A stretch of 24,100 nucleotides of DNA, from positions 1 through 24,100 of the IMG/VR virus record IMGVR_UViG_3300048026_000700. One strand, given 5' to 3'. The stretch comes from a virus. The notes beneath the pieces were generated by a model. It saw nothing but the letters and a program-made list of their open reading frames with translations, had not been told where the DNA came from and made no database searches. Of the stretch, positions 1 through 4,270 are shown in pieces. The position numbers and the translations under genes were made by a program. Positions within the stretch are counted from its first letter, which is position 1, and the number at the start of each line of letters is the position of its first letter.

Positions 1-1
1 A

Positions 2-664
2 AAGAAAAACGCCCTGGCTGTGCTCAGCTCGATAATGAATCATGCGGAGGTTAGCCCTAACCCATGCCGGCAGGTAAAGATCCGACGCGGCCAGAAGGCG
101 CCTATTCAACGTTACACCCCATCTGAACGCGAGACACTCCTGGGCGCTCTGGACGGCGACTATAAAGTGTTCTTTGCCATCCTGTTTGGCTGTGGCTTGC
201 GAACTGGCGAGGCGATGGCGCTGACCTGGGCGGACTATGACGGCGAGCACCTAGACATATCTAAACAGGTCGTTAGGCGGCGCCTGGAAAAGACAACCAA
301 AACGTCAGTGCGCCGCAAGGTATTCGTGCCGCAGTGGGTGAGGGGATATATCAATAGCTTGCCGTCGCGCTTTCCTGGTGACTACCTGTTCCCAAATCAG
401 TATGGCCGGCACCACCAGGACGCCGATGCCTTCAATAACGAATGGGCCCGCATACACAAACGCTGTCGCTTGCCCTATAGAGTCCCATACACCTGCCGAC
501 ACACCAGGGCGGCCGAACTGCTTAGCGTGGGCGCAACCCCAGCCTCTGCGGCCAAACAACTGGGCCATAGCGTTGAGATATTTTTGCGGACCTATGCTGA
601 GTTTTTAGAGGAATATGCAGACACGTCGATGTTTGATACACCCCTACAGCGTAAGCGTGGTTAG
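2..664 (+). CDS. int: Tyrosine recombinase (phage integrase), 5'-truncated by window edge
   Basis: Site-specific recombinase that would insert and excise the phage at a tRNA-Asp attachment site. The frame is open to the left edge, so the N-terminal DNA-binding domain is missing; what remains is the end of the core-binding domain plus the catalytic domain. Numbering residues from the GTG codon at 20, the catalytic set is visible: Arg61 in GLRTGEA, Lys94 in the TKT beta-turn, Arg160 in YTCRHTRAAELL, His183 in KQLGH, and nucleophile Tyr192 in FLRTYAEF. The position that is usually His in the HxxR box is Tyr157. The gene ends 85 bp before the tRNA-derived core at 750-772, the usual arrangement of int next to attP. 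Identity as a tyrosine recombinase is secure. The true start lies outside the window; the GTG at 20 is not a credible start. Confidence 0.95.
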   Translation, partial: KKNALAVLSSIMNHAEVSPNPCRQVKIRRGQKAPIQRYTPSERETLLGALDGDYKVFFAILFGCGLRTGEAMALTWADYDGEHLDISKQVVRRRLEKTTKTSVRRKVFVPQWVRGYINSLPSRFPGDYLFPNQYGRHHQDADAFNNEWARIHKRCRLPYRVPYTCRHTRAAELLSVGATPASAAKQLGHSVEIFLRTYAEFLEEYADTSMFDTPLQRKRG

Positions 665-676
665 GTCACGACAAAT

Positions 677-890
677 CGAGTTTTTAGTTTTGGACTTGCT
701 AAAAAACTCGCTAGTTTTTGGAAGAATGGCTTACCTAAGCGGAAAAAAATGGCGGAGCGGACGGGACTCGAAACCTACCCCCAAAGTTTTATGTGGGCGT
801 ATGTGTAGTGTTTATGCGGTCTGTAGCCTGAAGCGACACATACAAAGCCACGATTCCCCATCAAAAACTCGCTAGAACCTCGCTAATTTT
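677..890. repeat. Repeats flanking the att core (candidate integrase arm sites)
   Basis: The 13-mer AAAAACTCGCTAG occurs at 702-714 and 863-875, one copy on each side of the tRNA-derived core. An inverted copy of its first nine bases (CGAGTTTTT) lies at 677-685, and a partial copy (CTCGCTA plus a T-run) at 879-890. Short repeats on both sides of a core are what integrase arm-binding sites look like. The inverted pair 677-688 / 699-710 could also form a hairpin, and might additionally end int transcription. The arm-site role is inferred from position and repetition only. Confidence 0.6.
750..772 (-). other. attP: attP core: 3' end of a tRNA-Asp gene (partial tRNA)
   Basis: Read on the - strand, these 23 bases are a tRNA 3' end: T-loop TTCGAGT, the 3' side of the T-stem, the acceptor strand CCGCTCC, discriminator G and encoded CCA. 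From memory this matches gammaproteobacterial tRNA-Asp(GTC) 3' ends; E. coli tRNA-Asp differs at one base in the acceptor arm. Further 5' on the - strand, the T-stem partner does not pair and no anticodon arm is present, so this is not a functional tRNA. Such 3'-end copies are the standard attachment cores of tRNA-integrating phages, because they restore the tRNA after insertion. The core sits between int and the early genes, with phage genes on both sides, so attP is favoured over attL or attR. Confidence 0.85.
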
Positions 891-914
891 TTTTAAATTA
901 ATTGATAAAAACAC

Positions 915-943
915 TTGACCTAGTATCGGTAGGCGGTTAATAT
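915..943 (+). promoter_or_regulatory. Promoter/operator unit 1
   Basis: Sigma-70 type promoter: -35 TTGACC (915-920), exactly 17 bp spacer, -10 TAATAT (938-943). It is the first of four related units in the + strand block (others at 1482, 2591 and 3550). All contain TTGACC and a spacer resembling TNGTATCGGTA. The 26 bases at 895-920 recur exactly at 3530-3555, upstream of unit 4. In this copy the right half of the dyad is GGTTA rather than the AGGTCA seen in units 2 and 4, so its operator may be weaker. It drives the gene starting at 969. Confidence 0.85.
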
Positions 944-968
944 GGGTTCATTGATTAAGGAGATAGAT

Positions 969-1451
969 ATGAACAACATTAAAAACCAAGTTAAAGAAGC
1001 CTTTGCACAGCATGACGCCGACGCTATCGCTGACGTGCCTGCCGCTATCGCAGAAGCCCGCGCCCAGTATCGTGAAATGAAAGCGGCTTACTTTGCCCTT
1101 CCCCGCAGTGAGGCTGGCAAGCGACACGACCAAATGAAGGCAATCAAGAGCCTTTTCAATAAGCGATTCATTGAGGATTTTGACTGGGGCGAAGCCGAGC
1201 ACGTTGCCCGATTCATCAAGAACCTGGAAAAGAATCACGAAGCCCGCAACGAGCGAATTGCCGCGAAGTTTGCCAAGGCTGGAATTGAGAGCATCGATGC
1301 CGCCGACTTCCGAGCTGTTTACGGCGAAGCCTTCCAGGGAATGTGGGTCATCGACGGTCACCGCGTCAAGATCGAAATTATTCTGGCTGGTGGCTACAAC
1401 ATTCAACGCCTGCACCAACGAGTGCTGGTCAACGTCAAGGCGGCCGCGTAA
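969..1451 (+). CDS. Conserved phage protein of unknown function (160 aa)
   Basis: First gene of the + strand early block. The ATG at 969 is chosen because AAGGAG sits six bases upstream and promoter unit 1 ends at 943; an in-frame ATG at 942 lies inside the -10 box and cannot be the start. The product is mostly helical and charged (residues 1-110), then has a short beta-like segment ending in AGGYNIQRLH (140-149) followed by a basic valine-rich tail. That C-terminal motif reminds me of a domain in phage and plasmid proteins of unknown function, but I cannot name the family with certainty. There is no signal peptide or membrane segment. It is likely a cytoplasmic early accessory protein. Function unknown. 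Confidence 0.85.
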   Translation: MNNIKNQVKEAFAQHDADAIADVPAAIAEARAQYREMKAAYFALPRSEAGKRHDQMKAIKSLFNKRFIEDFDWGEAEHVARFIKNLEKNHEARNERIAAKFAKAGIESIDAADFRAVYGEAFQGMWVIDGHRVKIEIILAGGYNIQRLHQRVLVNVKAAA

Positions 1452-1481
1452 GCGGCCCCAGCTAAACGGTAATATTAACAC

Positions 1482-1510
1482 TTGACCTTGTATCGGTAAT
1501 AGGTCATAAT
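1482..1510 (+). promoter_or_regulatory. Promoter/operator unit 2
   Basis: -35 TTGACC (1482-1487), 17 bp spacer, -10 CATAAT (1505-1510). TGACCT (1483-1488) and AGGTCA (1501-1506) form an inverted repeat with a 12-bp centre that is itself partly symmetric (about 18 of 24 positions pair). The palindrome covers the space between the -35 and -10 boxes, where a bound repressor would block RNA polymerase. The 31 bases at 1478-1508 are identical to 3546-3576 in unit 4. It drives the gene at 1536. Confidence 0.85.
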
Positions 1511-1535
1511 GTGTTCATCAACTAGGGAGATAGAT

Positions 1536-1766
1536 ATGAAAACAATATTCGACAACAGCAACCGAATGGTTACCGTGACTTACGAAACCAATCGCGGCGG
1601 TATCAAAGAGGTGAGCGGCGTCATCGTTGAACGACCCGTATTTGGTGACACCTCTGCGCCTTACCGCATCCGCACCAAAGACCGTGATGTTTGGGTGAAG
1701 CTCGGCGGTGAGGTCGGCACGATAGATCGCCGTCTCGGTTACACCATCCGACTCGTTGACGCGTAA
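1536..1766 (+). CDS. Small hypothetical protein (76 aa)
   Basis: Starts at ATG 1536 behind a GGGAGA ribosome site; an in-frame ATG at 1509 overlaps the -10 box of promoter unit 2 and is rejected. The protein is beta-rich with alternating polar and hydrophobic residues (VTVTYETN near the start, YRIRTKD and VWVKLGG in the middle, YTIRLVDA at the end), which suggests a small beta-barrel or sandwich. No family is recognised. It is the first gene of the unit-2 block, probably co-transcribed with those at 1795, 2046 and 2268. The stop lies inside GCGTAAGCGGCCC, a 13-mer that also ends the previous gene at 1446-1458. Confidence 0.8.
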   Translation: MKTIFDNSNRMVTVTYETNRGGIKEVSGVIVERPVFGDTSAPYRIRTKDRDVWVKLGGEVGTIDRRLGYTIRLVDA

Positions 1767-1794
1767 GCGGCCCAACCAACCAAGGAGATCAAAA

Positions 1795-2031
1795 ATGTTT
1801 AACGAAAATTTCAACGCAAAACGTGAAGGCCGATATATTGGATTCGCGGTCGCCTATGACCTGGATGAGCTTGACGCTGTTTTCATTCCCGCGGCATTTG
1901 AAGTGGCCGCCAGGAAAGCAGAAATGGAGCTCGATGAATTTTTGGATGTTGTCTTTAACCCAAAGCGTCCAATGATCGAAATGATGGATTACCTGGCTGA
2001 GGCAATCGGCCAGGCACAACAAGCGGCATAG
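1795..2031 (+). CDS. Small acidic hypothetical protein (78 aa)
   Basis: ATG at 1795 follows AAGGAGATCAAAA, a clear ribosome site; upstream in-frame codons overlap the previous gene and lack one. The product is acidic and mostly helical, with a hydrophobic patch (YIGFAVAYDLDELDAVFIP) and then a helix rich in Glu, Met and Ala, ending in GQAQQAA. It has no membrane segment or enzyme motif. Small acidic early phage proteins are often inhibitors or DNA mimics, but nothing here proves such a role. It belongs to the unit-2 block, 28 bp after the previous stop. Confidence 0.8.
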   Translation: MFNENFNAKREGRYIGFAVAYDLDELDAVFIPAAFEVAARKAEMELDEFLDVVFNPKRPMIEMMDYLAEAIGQAQQAA

Positions 2032-2045
2032 CCAGGGAGATAGAA

Positions 2046-2234
2046 ATGTCAGACCAGAAGCATGAGGCATATTTAATATTCGCGACCCCAGCGGATAGCT
2101 GGACTGAGACTATGGCGATGGCCACAACATGGGATGACGCCCAAGAGCGCGTCTTTTGGTTTGGCGAAAATGGCTATGAGTCTGTCCGAGTAATTCACCC
2201 TAGCGGCAGAAAAGAAAAAGTCGGATGGGTGTAA
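2046..2234 (+). CDS. Small hypothetical protein (62 aa)
   Basis: ATG at 2046 with GGGAGATAGAA just upstream, 14 bp after the previous gene. The sequence reads as a compact alpha/beta fold: a beta-strand (EAYLIFATP), a helix (TWDDAQERVFWF) and a beta-hairpin (ESVRVIHPSGRKEKVGW). It resembles many small phage proteins with a strand-helix-hairpin pattern, but I do not recognise a named family. No cysteines, signal or membrane segment. It is a member of the unit-2 transcription block. Coding is supported by the ribosome site and tight packing. Confidence 0.75.
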   Translation: MSDQKHEAYLIFATPADSWTETMAMATTWDDAQERVFWFGENGYESVRVIHPSGRKEKVGWV

Positions 2235-2267
2235 ACGCCGCGACCGCGGCATAACCAGGAGAATGTA

Positions 2268-2573
2268 ATGGACTACAAAATACTAAACGCCGAAGAATTC
2301 GATGCTGAGATTGCCAAAAATACTGGCTTCAAAAGCATGAATGATTTGCTCACCGCTAAAGGGACTTACCGCCCATCATGCGATGTCGATAACCCTTTTC
2401 ACCTTGAGCTGGCAGATCGGTTTGACCTGGAGATGAAGCGCATGGGCCTGGAGCACCGCGCCTATCGTTACGGCCGGTCAATGTCCGCAGTTGACAAAAT
2501 GATCAGAGCTGACAAGCGCATTAAGGCCAGGGAGGCAAACTCAATTCGCCGGCTCCTGGCTGGTCGCCACTAA
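2268..2573 (+). CDS. Hypothetical protein (101 aa)
   Basis: ATG at 2268 follows CAGGAGAATGTA. The protein is helical and charged: an acidic N-terminal third (EEFDAEIAKN), a middle with a short PSCDVDNPFHLELADRF stretch, and a strongly basic C-terminus (KMIRADKRIKAREANSIRRLLAGRH) that could contact nucleic acid. It ends just before promoter unit 3, so it closes the unit-2 block. No recognised domain; a nucleic-acid-binding role is only a guess from charge. A perfect 6-bp inverted repeat (GCCGCG-AC-CGCGGC, 2237-2250) lies between the previous gene and this one. Confidence 0.78.
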   Translation: MDYKILNAEEFDAEIAKNTGFKSMNDLLTAKGTYRPSCDVDNPFHLELADRFDLEMKRMGLEHRAYRYGRSMSAVDKMIRADKRIKAREANSIRRLLAGRH

Positions 2574-2590
2574 ATTGGTAATATTAACAG

Positions 2591-2619
2591 TTGACCTAGT
2601 AGCGATATTGGGTCATAAT
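2591..2619 (+). promoter_or_regulatory. Promoter/operator unit 3
   Basis: -35 TTGACC (2591-2596), 17 bp spacer, -10 CATAAT (2614-2619). It is the most diverged copy in the spacer (TAGTAGCGATATTGGGT) but keeps the dyad ends TGACC and GGTCA. The upstream 13-mer GGTAATATTAACA (2577-2589) is shared with unit 2 (1468-1480), so units 2 and 3 form one subtype and units 1 and 4 another. It drives genes from 2664 onward. Confidence 0.82.
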
Positions 2620-2663
2620 GTCTCTGTTGTTTGAGTGAAGTCAATTTTAACCAGGAGAACGTG

Positions 2664-2900
2664 ATGGCGAGCAAGCAAAAACTCATTGATGCGGTGGCGG
2701 CCCTTGGCGGCGCCATCGACTGGGGTGTCTCTTTCATCGAGCGAGGCGAAAAGCACATCTGCATCGACGCGCCGGCCGGCATGGTCTGGTCTGCAAACGG
2801 GGCGCCCTGCCTAGTCCAGTCCTGGTACAGCGGAACCGCCAGTGATTTTTATGATGACGTGTTAGCCGACCTGGCTGACGGTCTAAACCAGGGAGAGTGA
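2664..2900 (+). CDS. Small hypothetical protein (78 aa)
   Basis: First gene after promoter unit 3. ATG 2664 is preferred because AGGAG lies six bases upstream; the GTG at 2661 is a possible alternative, and the TTG at 2631 lies too close to the promoter. The protein starts with a basic helix (MASKQKLIDAVAALGG), then an aromatic-rich middle with Cys34 and Cys49, and an acidic helical end (SDFYDDVLADLADGL). I do not recognise the family. The ribosome site of the next gene is embedded in its last codons, so the two are probably translated together. Confidence 0.8.
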   Translation: MASKQKLIDAVAALGGAIDWGVSFIERGEKHICIDAPAGMVWSANGAPCLVQSWYSGTASDFYDDVLADLADGLNQGE

Positions 2901-2901
2901 A

Positions 2902-3150
2902 ATGATCGATAAAGCAATTAAAGGCAATTATTACTGGACTCATCGCGGAAGCCACAGGCGATATTTTCCTGGCGCCGAAGTCATCAAGGTGTTTGCAAAA
3001 ACAGGCGGCAAAGAATTCCCGCTGTGCACTGAGCGCCAGGGCGAGATGGCCCACCCGACCAGCACCGGTTCTTTGTTTGAAACTTATGAAGCGGCTGTTG
3101 AATACGGCGAGCTCCAAAAAAGACTTAGTGAGGAGAATAAAAATGGTTGA
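2902..3150 (+). CDS. Small hypothetical protein (82 aa)
   Basis: ATG 2902 begins one base after the previous stop, with GGGAGAGTGAA as ribosome site. The product is basic at its N-terminus (aromatic and His/Arg-rich, YYWTHRGSHRRYF), has a central segment with one Cys, and ends in an acidic helix (YEAAVEYGELQKRLSEENK). No known domain. Its last eight bases overlap the next gene. It sits in a four-gene translationally coupled run (2664-3525), suggesting that these proteins are made together. Confidence 0.78.
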   Translation: MIDKAIKGNYYWTHRGSHRRYFPGAEVIKVFAKTGGKEFPLCTERQGEMAHPTSTGSLFETYEAAVEYGELQKRLSEENKNG

Positions 3151-3361
3151 AATAATTGTTGGATTAGCGTTATTGCCCGTGGCCATCGTGGTTGCGTTTT
3201 ACCTAGGCGCGCTCGCAATCGGCGCGGCCTGGATTCTTGGCGGGCTCATCCTTTTGTTGTGCGGCATTTTGCTTGCAATTGAAGGCATCAACCCAGGTGG
3301 ATTTATTTGCATGTTATTCGGTGGCGCCTGGTGCGCTTATAGTTGGGGAGTAGTGAAGTGA
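3143..3361 (+). CDS. Small integral membrane protein (72 aa)
   Basis: ATG 3143 follows AGGAGAATAAAA; it overlaps the previous gene by 8 bp and the next by 4 bp. Nearly the whole protein is hydrophobic: segments at about residues 3-22 and 25-47 are clear transmembrane helices, with a third weaker one near 53-70 rich in Gly, Trp and Cys. The charged residues are mostly at the ends. Small phage membrane proteins of this shape include superinfection-exclusion proteins and holins. A holin is less likely because no lysis enzyme is adjacent and the gene sits in the early block. Function unknown. Confidence 0.8.
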   Translation: MVEIIVGLALLPVAIVVAFYLGALAIGAAWILGGLILLLCGILLAIEGINPGGFICMLFGGAWCAYSWGVVK

Positions 3362-3525
3362 CAGATGAAATTAACAAAGCGGCCCAGGCGCTCAGCCTAT
3401 CCAGGACAGAGCAAACGCTGGAGTGCCAGGAGTGCGGCAAAGAGTTTAAAGCCAGGGACGTGCGGGCCCGCTTCTGCACCGATCGATGCCGGCAGATTGT
3501 GCGGCGCCGAAACGCCAAAAAATAA
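3358..3525 (+). CDS. Small zinc-finger protein (55 aa)
   Basis: The GTG at 3358 is chosen: GGGGAG lies seven bases upstream and the GTGA overlaps the previous stop (TGA 3359-3361), a classic coupling signal. The protein has a helical N-terminus, then a zinc-ribbon-like set of four cysteines: CQEC, then FCTDRC, followed by a very basic tail (RQIVRRRNAKK). This CxxC...CxxxC pattern with an arginine tail is typical of small nucleic-acid-binding zinc fingers found in phages and in bacterial regulators. It is the last gene before promoter unit 4, so it could be a candidate for contacting the shared operator, although only the basic tail supports that. Confidence 0.78.
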   Translation: MTDEINKAAQALSLSRTEQTLECQECGKEFKARDVRARFCTDRCRQIVRRRNAKK

Positions 3526-3549
3526 TTTGAAATTAATTGATAAAAACAC

Positions 3550-3578
3550 TTGACCTTGTATCGGTAATAGGTCATAGT
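3550..3578 (+). promoter_or_regulatory. Promoter/operator unit 4
   Basis: -35 TTGACC (3550-3555), 17 bp spacer, -10 CATAGT (3573-3578). It carries the same TGACCT/AGGTCA dyad as unit 2. Bases 3546-3576 are identical to 1478-1508, and 3530-3555 are identical to 895-920, so this copy looks like a mosaic of units 1 and 2. It drives the gene at 3613. Confidence 0.85.
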
Positions 3579-3612
3579 GATCGTGTTGTTTCATTAATCA
3601 GGGAGAGTAAAA

Positions 3613-4089
3613 ATGGCAAAGCAAATGAGTGAAAACGCAAGAGCGGCAAAGATGGTGCGCCAGGAGCTAAAGGCTCGCGGCATCAAGGGCCGCGTAACGA
3701 GCCGTCAGTACAGCATGGGCTCAAGTATGGACGTGGTTATTCTGGAGGATGTGAACCCAGAAATTTATGAGTCGGTTAGAGAGTACGCACGTCAGTTTCA
3801 GTATGGTCACTTTGACGGTATGCAGGACCTGTATGAGTACAGCAACAGCCGCGATGACATCCCCCAGGTAAAGCACGTTTTTACCAGCATTGAGTACAGC
3901 GATGAGCTCAAGCAAAGGGTTTGGAATTACATTCGCAACGTGTACGCAAATATGGAAGATGCGCCAGAACTGCTAGAAGAGTCTTATAACTTCTACAGCA
4001 AGCACTGGGGCGCCAGCGCCATTGGCCTGGTCAACCGTATTTTGTTTGATTCTAATGATGTCGCCTGGAATGGAGGTCTCCAGGCGTGA
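3613..4089 (+). CDS. LPD29-like domain protein (158 aa)
   Basis: ATG 3613 follows GGGAGAGTAAAA under promoter unit 4. The N-terminal 80 residues match my memory of the large polyvalent protein-associated domain 29: a basic helix (RAAKMVRQELKARG), a Ser/Gly-rich turn (YSMGSSMDV, 33-41), a beta-strand, then the hallmark FDGMQDLYEY (67-76). In other phages and conjugative elements this domain is attached to large injected proteins or stands alone in early regions; its activity is unknown to me. The C-terminal half is helical and aromatic-rich, with no named motif. A cytoplasmic early accessory or counter-defence role is possible but not shown. Confidence 0.8.
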   Translation: MAKQMSENARAAKMVRQELKARGIKGRVTSRQYSMGSSMDVVILEDVNPEIYESVREYARQFQYGHFDGMQDLYEYSNSRDDIPQVKHVFTSIEYSDELKQRVWNYIRNVYANMEDAPELLEESYNFYSKHWGASAIGLVNRILFDSNDVAWNGGLQA

Positions 4090-4111
4090 TATACTTTCAC
4101 CGGAGGTTGTT

Positions 4112-4270
4112 ATGGAATTCGTTATCTTTCTTTACTGCCTGGTGGCCGCTGTCGGCGCTTACCAGATCCTGGTGCCTTACCAGTACCTGCCCGCTTACAC
4201 TCCTGAAGAGTTAGAGCGTATTGCTTACTGGGATGACATCATCGCCAACTCAAGCTCAGAGGATAGCTAG
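4112..4270 (+). CDS. Small single-pass membrane protein (52 aa)
   Basis: ATG 4112 follows CGGAGG with five bases between; the in-frame ATG at 4022 is inside the previous gene and has no ribosome site. Residues 2-20 form a hydrophobic helix (FVIFLYCLVAAVGAYQILV), followed by a Pro/Tyr-rich linker and an acidic C-terminus ending SSSEDS. It would sit in the inner membrane with a short soluble tail. The stop codon shares the palindrome CTAG (4267-4270) with the stop of the convergent kinase gene. Coding is likely but modest because of its size. Confidence 0.68.
   Translation: MEFVIFLYCLVAAVGAYQILVPYQYLPAYTPEELERIAYWDDIIANSSSEDS

Larger units (their letters stand above)
1446..1773 (+). repeat. 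13-bp repeated gene-end sequence
   Basis: GCGTAAGCGGCCC occurs at 1446-1458 and 1761-1773. In both places the TAA is the stop codon of the upstream gene, which ends ...Ala-stop, so the repeat spans the end of the gene and the start of the intergenic linker. Related shorter linkers GCGGCATAGCCAGGGAGA (near 2024) and GCGGCATAACCAGGAGA (near 2246) stand at later junctions. This suggests conserved boundary sequences in a gene-cassette region. Confidence 0.6.

Noticed and set aside
677-710. Rho-independent terminator for the integrase gene
   Set aside because: The inverted repeat is AT-rich and its halves match the arm-type repeat at 863, so integrase binding explains it better; a terminator role remains possible.
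750-823. A complete tRNA gene on the - strand
   Set aside because: Only the 3' end is present; the T-stem does not pair upstream and there is no anticodon arm or acceptor 5' strand.
615-875. Open frame running across the integrase end and attachment region
   Set aside because: It covers the tRNA-derived core and arm repeats, has no ribosome site and no recognisable protein pattern.
948-1481. Antisense open frame over the first early gene
   Set aside because: The + strand gene has a promoter, ribosome site and a conserved-looking C-terminus; the antisense frame is a shadow.
2237-2250. Perfect 6-bp inverted repeat GCCGCG-AC-CGCGGC as a terminator
   Set aside because: No T-run follows and the loop is only two bases; it lies between co-oriented genes and occurs once.
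3143-3361. Holin
   Set aside because: Two or three membrane helices fit, but no endolysin or spanin gene is nearby and the gene is in the early block.
97-4020. Frequent GGCGCC and CCWGG palindromes as a modification signal
   Set aside because: They are common (for example 97 and 279) but can be explained by codon preference for Ala, Gly and Leu/Gln; I did not count them against expectation.
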